In this document: in pieces, positions 39,401 through 52,012 of the stretch
Layout: the number at the start of each line of letters is the position of its first letter
Numbering within the stretch: the first letter of the stretch is position 1
Assembly: GCA_964020155.1 (NCBI GenBank)
Contig: OZ026546.1
Location: forward strand, 5,267,400 to 5,331,399
DNA: 64,000 bases
Direction: 5' to 3'
Source of the DNA: Chondrilla cf. caribensis
Taxonomy: Eukaryota; Porifera; Demospongiae; Chondrillida; Chondrillidae
Made by a program: the position numbers and the translations under genes
The notes under the pieces: generated by a model
Told to the model about the DNA's origin: nothing
Seen by the model: only the letters and a program-made list of their open reading frames with translations
Databases searched by the model: none

Positions 39401-39976
39401 AACCATATACTAGTATAACAACTTATACAATGATCAATCATGCAGGACATGAGGTAGCTAGTCCTTAACTAACACAAATCTCACATAACCACTCACCTAC
39501 TGATATACTAGCAATTCCCCGAACATTACTATTATTCGCGTTAATACACTGAATAATTCCTCCATTGTCTGATCTACTGAATCCAGAGATAGTGATAACA
39601 GACACGCTAAACTGAACACCATCTCCTGTATCGGGAGACGTGATCCTGGGATTGGTCATGGCTTCATTTCGTGCCCTGAAAGGTCCCTGACTAATCCCCT
39701 TCAATCCACTCGTAGTCCATTCAATTGGTTTACCATGTGCATTACAAGTAAACCTCTGTGTACTGCCACAATCCACTGAGACGTTGCCATTTGGTTTCAG
39801 TGTACCTGCGCGGTAAAAAATGGCAGATCTGCAGATAGCCGTATAATATATTAAATTGATCTCTCTAGCTTAAAAGGCTTATTTAATTACAACTAAGCCA
39901 GACGTAAAGGCTTACCTTGTACAAAATTCAACGCTAAGATTAGAATAAAGGATATGTAGGAAGACGAGACTGCCAT
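33402..39976 (-). CDS. M3: Ig-FN3 transmembrane receptor with long mini-exon ITIM tail
   Basis: About 498 aa. Exons: 39976-39916 signal; 39805-39497 Ig; 39095-38838 FN3 (KSFNAV, where relatives have Cys); 38515-38477 hinge; 37604-37485 TM; 37373-37332 juxtamembrane (YCEVFWCCFLWRK, two Cys lost); 37048-37021 (SYEMNSTE); 36944-36893 (AAYQNA); mini-exons 36712-36659, 36350-36306, 36131-36084, 35931-35857 (VQYQNL), 35348-35295, 34874-34800 (VQYQNL), 34350-34297, 34137-34090, 33926-33879; terminal 33488-33402 (IQYVDL, VTYAEM). The hinge donor is AT instead of GT; skipping that 39-nt exon keeps frame (485 aa). The tail contains an internal tandem duplication (35348-34800 copies 36712-35857) with one truncated exon at 34988-34966. 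Three ITIM-consensus sites make this the most motif-rich tail. Confidence 0.72.
35440..35815. other. Unidentified insert in M3 tail intron
   Basis: Sequence between the two duplicated mini-exon blocks with higher GC (cgacgcctcgatcaattgcgc...gcaagctcgccgggc) and no match elsewhere in the window. It may be a transposon 5' end; I cannot classify it. Confidence 0.35.
37891..38047. mobile_element. MITE, TACCATATAGC family
   Basis: Hairpin-like element: gggaaagtttc...aaagtttcgcgaa near the left end pairs with ttcgcgaaat and gcgaaactttcc at the right. Related short elements are at 54456-54557 and 59420-59627. Confidence 0.55.
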
Positions 39977-40023
39977 CGTGCACACGTTCATATGTAGCAC
40001 GTGCTAGGCATTGTAAACCTAAA

Positions 40024-40044
40024 AACCGTTTATTTCCGTAAATT
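40024..40044 (-). promoter_or_regulatory. Conserved upstream element of M3
   Basis: TTTACGGAAATAAACGG on the minus strand, 48 bp before the M3 ATG. Confidence 0.6.
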
Positions 40045-40489
40045 ACTCCCAACCACCAGGGAGAGACCATTTTACCACTCCGCTGATTATTACGACCTGT
40101 ATAGTCATAGACTACTATTGAGGTTATTTTCCTGTCATAAATTAATTGTTAGGAATTGTTAGGTCAGTTCAAAATTATGGTGTTTGTATGCACATTCACT
40201 CGTCATTCTTATCGCTAAATGTGTAATGAGCATGGAATTTTAGCATAAATTCTCATCCACGGGCAGTAAATATGTTTATGTTAAGATATACTTATAGTAT
40301 GTTTTAAAATTACAAGACATCCAATTTTTAAAAGAGAAAGCTCTTCGTCATACTACTTATATGAAGTGTAAAGGACGTGCCTTTGGATTCAGTCTATACC
40401 TACTGAGTTGGAATTTGATTGCAAGGATGGTTTGTGTGTTTGGTATTCACATGAGATTGTGTTAGGCATGAGTAAAACAAGAACTATAA

Positions 40490-40600
40490 TAAGGGGTGAG
40501 ACTTCAATTGTGACGAATTTTGCATGTAATAATTATCTCTTAGCAGCTTGTGTCACTAATATCTCTATAGGTTCCAAAAGGTATACCTCCATCATTATCA
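40490..40600 (+). pseudogene. P-type intron fragment between M3 and P2
   Basis: Plus-strand sequence aaggggtgagacttcaat... to tagcagcttgtgtcac matches the splice donor and intron after the second FN3 exon of P2 (48655-48740). A leftover of another P-type copy; the FN3 exon itself is gone. Confidence 0.5.
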
Positions 40601-40799
40601 ACATTGAAACATTAAGTAAATACAGTAGTACTAGCAATTCAGGGCCTGTTGGGCATAATTACATGTTCACCGGTCCGACTACAGCACTGCTGCAGGCACA
40701 TAGCACTCAAGGATGAGGTCAGTATAATGTTGCACCCAACAGAGGCCCTTTAGTAACTACGTAGTTCATTCCAAAAATAAATGTCCTAAAGTGAAGTAT

Positions 40800-40994
40800 G
40801 TTGAATTTGAATTTGCTTCTTCACAGAAAGCATGGCCAAAGGGTTTAAGCAGAAACTGGAAAAGAATACCTCTAAAAACTAAAGCATATTTCAGTTTTGC
40901 ATTCCACGACAAGGATTTACAGGAATTCACTGAAACCTATGGTATAACACATGATGTTCAAAATGTCTCTGAATGTAGCCAGATAATTAACTGA
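40800..40994 (+). other. Short ORF conserved in three intergenic copies (copy 3)
   Basis: Open frame VEFEFASSQKAWPKGLSRNW ... DLQEFTETYGITHD ... SECSQIIN then stop. Most diverged copy; keeps the frame relative to 12803 and 20669. Confidence 0.4.
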
Positions 40995-41382
40995 GAAATG
41001 ATGTTAAATTAAAGGTGCTTGTTTATTCAAATGTCAGGTTATGGAGGATCCGCGTGATGTGTAATATCATCAACACTACAAAATGTACTAATAAAGCGAG
41101 TGCATGCACACTGTGAGTGTATAGTAGCAGTACTTGTCACTGTACATGTTACTTCAAGGGTGAATGAAATGATGTAAAATGTAATAATTAATACAAAAGA
41201 GTATGTGCACTCATTAAATTGTAGTTAAGACATGTTTAACTGTATATTCTCAATGAAAATAACTGTAAGAATGAATGATAATGAAATACAATGAATAGCT
41301 GCAACTGTACATCAAAGTACTTAGTCTACAGATGTGTGCAAAATTTGACATGATTCCTTACACATATGTATACAAACAAATA

Positions 41383-41385
<3 letters not shown>

Positions 41386-41444
<59 letters not shown>
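41386..41444. repeat. (CA)n microsatellite
   Basis: Pure CA tract in a P-type 3' flank copy. Confidence 0.95.
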
Positions 41445-41445
<1 letters not shown>

Positions 41446-41767
41446 GTACATACTTGAGGCATAGACACTCCACAGTGGACACTCACGGATATATACACAA
41501 GCATACAGTAAAACTACGGAAGACACTATATGATATAGTGAAAGTGTCACAGTGAGTATCTATCATGATTAACATAAATTATATGCAATGCCATGTTGTT
41601 TGTGGATACTGTTGTCCAGTGTACAATGATTAACGACATCATCATACATAAATTGACACAGATATTAATTTTTATCCTGAACTCTGGGTTACTCATTTCC
41701 GCATAGAACATGAGAAAATTGTGAAACACTTAACAGCATAATCCAGGAATTATATACTGCACATGTT

Positions 41768-42018
41768 GATAATATTCATGCTAGCTCTGCACTTTCCACT
41801 ATTGAGAGTCACAGTAAACTCATACTCAGTACTTGGATTGAGACCAGTGATAGTACATGGACTGGTTGTACATTCAGCACAACCTGGTGATGGTGGAGTA
41901 CAGCTAACTGAAGTGGTGATGTCATTAGGTTCACTTGGTTGGGTCCACTGTAGAGTAGCAGTATCATGTGACTCCACAGTTGCAGTTACATAAGTTGGTG
42001 GTGGAAGTGGCAGTGGAG
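41768..42018 (-). pseudogene. Orphan FN3 exon
   Basis: Starts after acceptor ctttag with LPLPPPTYVTATV and reads a full FN3 core (TEYEFTVTLNSGKC), but is cut at RASMN before the usual donor, where it joins P-type 3' flank sequence. ESHDTA replaces the usual ESCDS. No signal, Ig or TM exon accompanies it. Confidence 0.7.
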
Positions 42019-42719
42019 CTAAAGGGAGTATTGTATTACGGTAAAAAACAGTGTTAACACACTGAGCAATTATATAGTCAAATTGAATGCAAAGTTAATT
42101 AACAACAAACCATGCATGTCATAATGTGTGTACATACGTCTGCCCCCACTAGCTTCCTCTGACCCCTCTCCCTCACATGTACATGAATGCTATTCTATAG
42201 TATGTGCATTCGGGGTACATGGTGTAAATATATAATAATAATATGAGTAGAATGTTTCCGGGAAAGTATAATGGAGGATTTAGGAGTTATTTCTTATAAC
42301 GTATGGATTACATGGTGTAGTGGTGAGATGTTACAATAATGTCCTATATATCCTGGTTTCAGTAGTTGTACTGTTATGTGTGTATTATCCATGAGTGCCC
42401 ACTGTGGAGTCTCTATGCCTTAATCAATGTTGATCCCATTGGTGCATTACCTACTTATAATGTTCCTATCAGCTGTGTACTGACAGTCTGTGTACCTGAA
42501 GAAGCCCAAGCCAATTGGGTGGAACATTGTACATTTTGATGATATTAAAGAGAAAAAATGTCCGTCTGTCCAAAAATAAACATACAAATCGATCACGCAT
42601 GTCAAAGAATATTATGCCTCGAGTGTGCATATACGTATGTGTCTGTGTTCATATTCATGTTTGTGTACAAAAAATCATACACGAAATAGCACACTCAGTA
42701 GTAATATGATGTACATACT

Positions 42720-43350
42720 GCTTGCTTGACTGTATGGCTGGTCTCCTTTCTCAGCAATTATTAATAGTAGTTAATCTATTGAATGCCACATCTACTGCTT
42801 TTCCCATTCTACCGGAGACTGAAAGCACTAGCCGTATAGAAGAGATATGTTCTTCCTCTTGGATATATTGTTCAGACTGCATATTCTTCTTTTCTCATCC
42901 GACCTGTAGAGTGATGGAAGGGTACATTTGCGGAAGCTGGATGCAAGTGGGTTGAAAACCCTTATGTCAGAAAATGTATCCTGAGCATACTCTCAGAACC
43001 CCCGCACCTTGATGTTCACTATGGCTCCATCCTGGTGATTTAATTGTGATCTTCCAAGTATCACTGATAATGGCTGTAGTTCTGTCTCCATACAGACACA
43101 ATGATAGACGTCTGACACGAGATCTGCAATGTGGTCTCATATATCATTATGCCATAGAGATGTGAATCCTCCCCTGGTGCATGCTCAACTGGTAAATCCC
43201 TACCGCAAACACAAAGTTTAAGCAAGTTAGACAGTGACCATCCATAACACAGAGCAACATACAGCATCATGGAGTGTACCCTCATGGAGATAGAAACTGT
43301 ATTCGTCAATCGGTAGAACGCTGAGACAACTGGCATCACCTTTCTCTGTG
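42720..43350 (-). mobile_element. Retroelement reverse-transcriptase C-terminal fragment (copy 2)
   Basis: Minus-strand pieces in several frames: YVALCYGWSLSNL, CVCGRDLPVEH, then HIADLVSDVYHCVCMETELQ, DTFSDIRVFNPLA. The order matches the invertebrate retroelement protein described for 22400-22790, and preserves parts missing there. Decayed by frameshifts. It lies directly upstream of P2, as its partner lies upstream of P1. Confidence 0.55.
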
Positions 43351-43417
43351 CTAGATGCATAGCTAACTTCATGTTACATGTTGTGGTCTACATCCGACCC
43401 AGCGTGGCTTCGTGGGG

Positions 43418-43438
43418 AATTTACGGAAATAAGCGGCT
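43418..43438 (+). promoter_or_regulatory. Conserved upstream element of P2
   Basis: AATTTACGGAAATAAGCGG on +, 65 bp before the P2 ATG. Confidence 0.6.
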
Positions 43439-43502
43439 GTTTGGTTTTCAATGCCTAGAACGTGCTACCATACATCTATTATGGTGCTACATACGACGCA
43501 CG

Positions 43503-46500
43503 ATGACAGTCTCGTCCGCTTCGAACATAATAGTATTATCCTTTTTTCTAATTTTAGTGTTGAATATTGTACAAGGTGAGCCTTTGCGTCTGGTTTAATG
43601 ATTAGTAAGTAAGCCTTTAGGCTAAAGAGATTATTTAGTATTATAATATTATACGGCTATTCATCAATTTATCTGCGGCCATTTTATTGTTTGTTTTTCG
43701 TATAGGTACGCTGACACCAAATGGCAACATCTCAGTGGATTGTGGTAGTACACAGACCTTTACTTGTGCAATACCTGGTAAACCAATTAAATGGACTACG
43801 AGTGGATTGAGGGGGATTAGTCGGGGACCTTTCTTGGCACGAACTGAAGCTATATACAATTCCAGGATGTGGTCTCCCGACCACGGAGGTGATGCTCAGG
43901 TCGGTGAGTCTAGGATCACTATCTCTGGATTCAGTATATCAGACAATGGAGGAACTATTCAATGTATTAACGCGAATAATAGTAATGTTCGGGGAATGAC
44001 TAGTATATCAGTAGGTGAGTGGTTATGTGAGATTTATGTCAGTTATGGCGAACTTCTTATCCTGCTTGATCATTCATAATAGGTTATTATAATCGTAGTT
44101 TATTGTTTAACTACGTGTATCAACAGACTAAATTAAATTTTGTATATGTACAGGGATTTGTATAGGTGAAGGAATGTGAGAAGGCCCTGGCCATTCTTCT
44201 AGTTCTAACTGGTCCAGCATCTAGGCCTTACCTTAATTTGCCTGCAAATTTGTGATATGACGTTTTTTATTAGACTCACTCACCCCACCTGTATTCCTTT
44301 TAGATGTGTTGTCTGTATTGATATCCAATCACATTAGCACTTAGTTACATATCTTAAAGTTTGTCAATTCCAAGGCTCAAGATTTGGTAATATTAAATTT
44401 TACTAGAATATTAATGAACGCACCAAAGGTGCTGATGCCTTGGTTCACAGTTTATCCAGCAGCAGACCACGGCTATTATGCACAACAGCTATATAATATT
44501 ATTCATTTTAGAGTTTACAGTGGCCAGGGCCCACATGTACTGTATCAGCAAAGTGTTCTTCAATGGGAAATTGATGAGATTCACCCAAAGAAACAGAGCC
44601 TGGTATGCATTAAAATGAAGGCCTGCTCAATAATCTGTATGAGCACACTAGATGACAGTAAAAGTAAACGCTCTTGTTTTCCAGACTGTAGTACACACAG
44701 GCTGGTAAGCAAAGCACATGGTCATTACAGCGTTCACAAAAATGGAAGACTGATTTCATTCAACCCTATCAACTGTTTACCAGCGACTCTAGGTATCAAA
44801 ATGATTGCAAAGAGCAAACGTAGAAGGAAATCCTAGCGAAGTGCTCATTTCTCAGACACAGCTTGAGCTGTTTTACTTTGAATTTGAAATTTCTGAATTT
44901 ACCCTAGTCTATACCTAGGGTCCATGCTCACAGAGCAATTCCAAAAGCTACTTGTGGTTTCTCAAGATGTACTAAACAATATAGCGTTATGGGCGGACGA
45001 CCCGTTCAAGGTTAGCAAAACTATATCTCAAAGCTATATTTTCCAAATCCACGAATGTAAATCCAAGAAAACATGGTAAAAAGTCTATCAAGCCTCTTAG
45101 TTGCACTTTGTAACTAAGAAACTTGCACGTTCCAACTGTTGAATAGTTATAGCAATAATACATGGACAGTCAAACAGACGGACACACACACACAAACACG
45201 CTAGCGTATGCCTTGGTGTGCGCATGCATAATCATTATGTACGTAAGCCCGCTGACATTGAAGACCAAAGTACATACATACATAAGTATTCCTATATATA
45301 TACACATTTACATATGACATTTACGTGAGGGTGGTCAGTCAGAGTGGGCAAACTGGATAAATTCTATTATTTTGTACCTTTGTTTTGTATTGCATAATTT
45401 ACATTGCTACTACTGATTCTCAGCAGTTACTGTTTGATATTACATCTTGTGTATCACAAATGTAGCTTCACTGCCACTTTCATCCCCAACAAATGTAACC
45501 GCAACTGTAGAGTCATGTTATGTTACTCTACAGTGGACCCAACCAAGTGAACCCAATGAGATCACTTCTTCAGTTAGCTGTACTCCACCATCACCAGGTT
45601 GTGCTGAATGTATAACCAGTCCATGTACTATCATTGGTCTCAATCCAAGTACTGAGTATGTGTTTACTGTGACTCTCAACAGTGGACCATGCAGAGCTAA
45701 CATGAGTACAACTACAGCTAGAACAATAGGTGAGATCAAGTGTGTCACACATACGCAAGTATAACATGTGAGATCTGGGCCATAAACACCCCTAATATTT
45801 CTGCCTTTTTCTTCCTCCATGACCGGTGCAATGCAGAAAGGAATAGATTGAATACTTCTTTCACATTTAATTTATAACTATGCTTTCATCTCTTAAAAAT
45901 TTTGTAACTTTTTCATTTGATGAAAATATTCTGCATGCCATCGTACGTATGAAAAAGGCTTTTTAAAAAGGCGGAATATTTAACGGAAGGCACGAGTTTA
46001 ACTTTCTAGCTAGAAACCTTCCTAATAATGATACCTAACTTTTCACCGTGTAGCTTGTTGATTTCTACCTCCATTCCTGAGATATGACGGTTTTGTCGGT
46101 TTGTGGCAAGAGGCGAAAAACATAATCCGTCACATGTTGACAATGGGAGCGAATATAAACAAGCTACACGGTGAAAAGTTAGTTTTACCCTTCTTCTACC
46201 CAATAACGATGATTATGTAGCTCTGGGCTGCAGTTAAGCATTCCGCCTATTCCCGAGAAGTTCAACTATGTTCCAAAACTAGAACAGTCCTCCAGATCAC
46301 ATTACTGTCACGAGGGTCAGATTATGTAAGCAGGAATATGTAATTATGACGCCCACAATTCATTCGTGCGACTGGTGTCTCTCCATACATAGTAAGCGTG
46401 AAAATAGACAAATCTTGTCCAAAGAATCATTTTAATAATAGATGATCCATAAAGGAAAGAAAACGTACGGTTGCCGCTGTTTATTCGTACATTTGAATTC

Positions 46501-49500
46501 GTGCGTTTGAAATGTCACTGATGCATCATGCGGATTGCGTGTGACTCGCCCACACTACCTGTGACTTAATTGTTTACATAGCACCTCAACCACAAAATTT
46601 GAGTCGATGCCCTCGAATCTCACGTTATACCAGCGTAAGGTGCATGCATGGTTGGTATGTGCCATCTTAAATTTGTGGTGTACAGACAATGTCAGTCACA
46701 TTTTTATTGCAGTTATCTATCCAAGTATAGTTTGTAAATGAATGAACTCTAATTTGTATCAATACATTCTATACTACGCTGGGCTAGACTAAGTTTTAAC
46801 TCATTCACCCCATGTATGTACCTGTATTCTATTTAGATATGTTGTCTGCTTTGATATCCAATCAGATTAGTACTTATCTGAATGTTTGTCAATTGAAAGG
46901 CTTCAGATTTTGGGATATTTACTAGAATAATAATAATAATCATTATGTAAATCTGCTAACATTGAAGACCTCAAGGTCAGTCAAATGTATGTAGCTATTG
47001 ATGAGAATATTTCATAACTTTCATCTTGATTGTCATATTGCGTTGGCAGCAGTTTATGTGCGAGCACTGTCAGTGATTGATGTGTCACAGAATTGACGAC
47101 TTGATGCATGTGAATGGTGTAATCACAGTCAGTAGCTGATTGTCCTAAATTAAGTAGTATGTAGGTTGCTAGAAATTATTATCGGTGTATGACAATCCTT
47201 TGTCTGCTAATTTGGCCTTGTTCAAACCCTATCAAATTCAACTCATTCATCGCCTCACAATTGACACACAGTAGCCAATGTCCAAGTAAAAGCCGTGAAT
47301 GGATTTACAACAGAAACAGAAGACATGATTAGGGTATTCATCTAACTGGTGTGTAGGAAATGGTTACCTGTCAATAGCCAGGTGATTGGCTCTTTCAGAT
47401 CAGTGTTATACTGTACTACATATGATAACCTAATTCAGGTGGAGTCTGAGGGGTCTTACCTCAGCCATGTAATGTGCTTTTGGATAAAATGAATTCTAAA
47501 TTGACATCTGTCAACATTCATACCTATGCATGCACCTATACTCAACCTACGTATATACAGGAGTCCAGTAGGTTGACAACAGACAGTTATAATATAGTGT
47601 GAACGCATCATAATATTAACATGAAAATGTTCTGCCGTGAGTTAAGGGGAACACTAATATGGATTTAAACACTGACTAAATGTAACAGATAGCAATGTAC
47701 TGTCACACTTTGTAACAAACTATGCTAACGTACTGAACTAAAATTAGTGAGATGATTGAAGCTACAGGCTGGAGCAGAATTGTACAGTTATATTTTATTA
47801 TTGACATCAGCTAACACCTATACCAGGATGTAGGCTCACACCAATAATCATCATTAGTAATTCTCCATCATTTCTGCCAATGACATATTCATGGTCATAT
47901 TATGTGTATCTGAATTCACCTTCATGATAATCCAAAGAAGGATTGAAACAAGAGGTGAAATCAAGAATGTCAAAATACAAACATGGTAGCAGACAACTAT
48001 TTCAAACAAAAAAAATAATTATTATTATGCCAAGTATTATACTCACATCCAGTCAAGAATAGTACACGATTAGGTCATAGGTATGGTCAAAGATGAAACA
48101 ACCTGTACAATTTTAGCCAGTTGGACCTATAATAATGAACGTGTGCACATAATACTTTTGTGTACAGAGTTGACTCAGCTAGTGGAGGATTTTCCAGCCC
48201 CCTCTCAAAAGTACTTGAGAGGGCATTTGCCCCCAAACTTCCTACAGCTATGTAGACAGACACACATGACACGTGTAATATATATACATATTACATATTG
48301 TACTATTATGTTCACTATTACAGTGTTATGTTCACAAATTTATAGTCAGTTTAACCTGCTATTGACTGCCTACCATGATGTGTATTACTTTATTTCTGTA
48401 GGCCTACATGCACCTTGTAATGTAGTTCTCTCTACACCGTCATGTGACACTGTTACTCTACAGTGGACTCAACCAAGTGAACCTGATGACATCACTACTT
48501 CAGTTAGCTGTACTCCACCATCACCAGGTTGTGCTGAATGTACAACCAGTCCATGTACTATCACTGGTCTCAGTCCAAGTACTGAGTATGTGTTTTCTGT
48601 GACTCTCAACAGTGGAGGGTGCAGAGCTAGCATGAGTACAACTATTATAACCAAAGGTGAGATTTCAATCCCAATTTTGCTTGACAATAATAATGGTGTA
48701 TGTATTTTTTGCTTATATTAGCAGCTTGTGTCAATCATCTTTCTGTAGGTCCAGAACACATCCATCTATTATGTTTTTGTAAATATTATTGTTGTGTTGC
48801 AATTCAATGGCATGTATGAATTATATAAGAGCCTTGACTGTGATGCTTCAATGGCCTCCCTTGAAATTGAGAACAGTCTGTGTGTACTCAAACACAACCT
48901 CATTACCAGTAGAGATTGCCTTCGATCAGTACATAATATTACCTAGTTGACATTCCTCACATACCTTTGTTGTGACTGTTCGAATCATGTAACTCTGAGA
49001 ACCGGCAAATAATATATATTGATAATAACTAAAGATTGTGTTGTCTTCATCACCATGCTCCCCGTTTGCAGATTACGGGCTTCCTTCATGTCCCTCAAGT
49101 GTGGTTGCTTTTGGCAAGGGTGGCAACAATGCTATTACTGTTACCTGGGAACAACCTCCTAATACTCCTCCAGTCACATCCACTACAGTCACCTACTGTC
49201 CTACATCATCACCATACTGTGGGAATAGTATGACCTGTACCAGTCCATGTACCATTAGTGGACTATATCCTGGTACAGAGTATCAGTTCACAGTTATTCC
49301 AAACAACAACTGTGGAAGTCCTACTGGATGTACTGGGAATACAGCTACTGTAGAAACAGCTTGTGAGTTTAGCCATTTGTTTTGTGAGCAAGTCAGACAT
49401 CTAATTTGTATGTTATAGGCTTAAATATCTACGTGGAACTTTGTTAACAACTCAATGAACCACTACATGTACTATATATCAATTTTCAAAATCATTGTTT

Positions 49501-50224
49501 TCCTACTTGTAGCATATGCATGATATTGAAACCACCTATATACATATACAAATTCTCATGTACAGAATGAACTGCAGTCATGATATACCATGTAGATATA
49601 CAGGATGAATTATAGTAGTACACGAGTATTGAATATTAAATGTCATAGTAATATATCCACTACAATCCCATAAAAGTGAACAATCTTTATGATACAAACG
49701 TACTCTTCAAATGTTATATAGAATACCTGGGTCACATGGCATATTCTTGTACTATATTAATAATAATTATTATAATGTTATGGTGTATACCTACATAAAA
49801 TGTCTCAATTGATATGCAGAGTGGCAAATTCAGCACAATATTATGAAGAAATACAATATTAAATGAAATGTTGTTTTCTTTGTTTTATATAGACATTGTG
49901 TATGGTCCCTTAAATGAAAATGTTGTAATCATTCATATATGTATATGTGGTGTACATTACTCCACCCGTATAGGTAAAATAGCATGTCCAACATGTACAT
50001 GTCCTCCAACACCACTCCTAGCTGGCCTCATACCAACTGTTATGCTCTTGTTGGCTAATGTGGTCACTGGAGTTGTCGTCTTCCTCATAACAAGACACTG
50101 CTACAAGAAGACATCTCAAAAGAGTTCTTCAAAAGATGAAGATGTCTATGAACAAGTGGAAGGACCAAAGACCTATGAAGACATTGTTTTGACTGACAGT
50201 CCAGCATATGGTCCAATGAAGTAG
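43503..50224 (+). CDS. P2: Ig-FN3-FN3-FN3 transmembrane receptor with YxxPhi tail
   Basis: Predicted 480 aa, same plan as P1. Exons (phase 1): 43503-43575 signal; 43706-44014 Ig; 45466-45729 FN3 (starts LPLSSPTNVTATV); 48402-48656 FN3; 49072-49362 third FN3-like domain; 49974-50224 stalk, TM and tail with VYEQV, TYEDI and AYGPM. The last motif ends in Met, weakening the ITAM resemblance further. An alternative acceptor at 49892 would extend the last exon in frame by 27 residues (starting IVYGPLNEN), but the equivalent in P1 is out of frame, so I prefer the shorter exon. The intron 44014-45466 carries an insertion with a 150-codon ORF, and intron 45729-48402 contains a second copy of intron-2 sequence (about 46.79-47.56 kb) and a MITE. 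Confidence 0.8.
44405..45225 (+). mobile_element. Unclassified insertion with 150-codon ORF in P2 intron
   Basis: Paralogous introns (23.8 and 46.9 kb) read straight from ctagaat to aatcatt; here about 820 bp intervene. The ORF 44384-44836 (PWFTVYPAADHGYYAQQLYN ... GRLISFNPINCLPATLGIK) has no family I recognise and its start extends into host sequence, so only the portion from about 44412 belongs to the insert. Probably a transposon fragment. Confidence 0.45.
45969..46248. mobile_element. MITE with nested inverted repeats
   Basis: Outer 16-bp inverted repeats (AGGCGGAATATTTAAC at 45969-45984, 46233-46248, two mismatches) enclose perfect 25-bp inner arms (46035-46059 with 46158-46182, ctaacttttcaccgtgtagc...). 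About 280 bp, no coding capacity. Confidence 0.7.
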
Positions 50225-51396
50225 GACAAGACCTGGTGTGTGTGGTGTGAATGATAGTATTATTATACACAAGTTACCATGCAGCTGCAGCTACTGTACT
50301 GGTATAATAGTGGTGTTTTGAGTGACAATTTTGTAAATTAATTTAGTAAATAAATGATCTTGATGTTGAAATTGATTCAATTTTGACTCACACGACAACG
50401 ATTATATATATTGGATGAAATTTGGTCTCAAGACTATATTTATTATAACTAGATACATAATGAAGGATCGATGTTGAATTATTGAGGATGCATATGCTGG
50501 ATTATTTAGATGTCAGGTTATGAAGAATCTGATGTGTAATTATTATTAATGTTCAACACTACAAAAGTACTAATTGAGTTCACATGTATAATAACAACAC
50601 TTGTCATTTTTACTACAAGAATGAATAAAAAATAATAATTCACGCAAAAAGAGTATCTACCCTTGTAATGATAGATGCAGTAAAAGAAGTCTGACCAACT
50701 ATAACACATCATTGAGAACTGCAAGAAAAGAATTATGATGCAATAATATCGAAATACTTTCTATAATCTCAATGAATTGAATAATTGCTGCATCTGTAAG
50801 CTGAACTACGTATGTATATCAAACTACAGATGTGCACACAATTTTGTGTGTGATTTTGTTATACACAAATATTATGACTGTATACACAAAATACAAACAC
50901 ACACACACACAAACATACATTGCATGAACCACTGGTCAGTAAACTATACACAATGACGAGTAGTGTACACTATAGCATACAGGAAATGTCAATAGAGAGT
51001 ACTTATATGTAATATCCCACTTACACCATAAAAAATGCAATATTACAGACTGAAAGTGAAAAGGCCCCTGACTGTCAATACCAAACAAAATAATGGTAAT
51101 AATGACAAACACAAAAAACAGAAGTGGACGGCAGTTGAATACTCAAGAAGTAAACAATTGGGAAGACATACAAGTGTCATACACGCATGCACACTTAAGG
51201 CATAGACACTCGACAGCAGGCACCCATGTATGGATGATACGACAACATGTCAGTCGTTACCATGTGTAGGACTTGATGCAGTGTACTTGCAATTTCTGTC
51301 CAAACCACACATCGACTCTCATAGGCACATTAGCTAGTACATATACATACAATGTCATACATACATAATGCATAAATGGAAGACCTCCTGGCTTCA
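50225..51396. other. P2 3' flank between convergent P2 and M4b
   Basis: No supported gene; third copy of the flank at 1114-2686 and 28612-30185, with only a short CA tract near 50.9 kb. Confidence 0.5.
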
Positions 51397-51970
51397 TCAC
51401 AGAGCTGCGTATGTTACAGCATCTACTGTCGAGTGCACCACGTTTCTTTCTCTCCCATGTCCTGAGAAGTCAAGAGCAGCATATTGGATCTGTTAGAGAA
51501 GAAGGGAAGGATTTGCTATGTCGGTTTCAGCTGGTCATGAAACACTAATAATGTATAATAAAGACTGTGAAGCGTTACATCAGACATTTCACAAACTTTT
51601 AAAGGGGACTAATTGAATACTGAAGACTACCATATTCACACTTGTCCTTTGAAGGGTCCCATCTGCTTGATAAGGTACTTAGTCCTCAAATAATATTATA
51701 TACTTACCACGTACGGTAGTACATAACTTACATACAAAATCTACAAGCATATATACTGTAAATTTGTAACATATTATGCAAACACAAAACAAATACAATG
51801 TGTTGTATACAGGGGGTGAGTACAGAACTTTATACAATATCATATAATACATTGTCAAAACTTTACAAACAAACCCCATCCTGATTTCTTTGATGCTCTA
51901 TAGCTACATTTTCATTCGTAATGACATCCTGTACACACATGTACAAACGGATGCATTATAAGCATACATC

Positions 51971-52012
<42 letters not shown>

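Noticed and set aside
45969..46248. Inverted repeats as a regulatory RNA hairpin or terminator
   Set aside because: Two nested terminal repeats and intronic position fit a MITE better.
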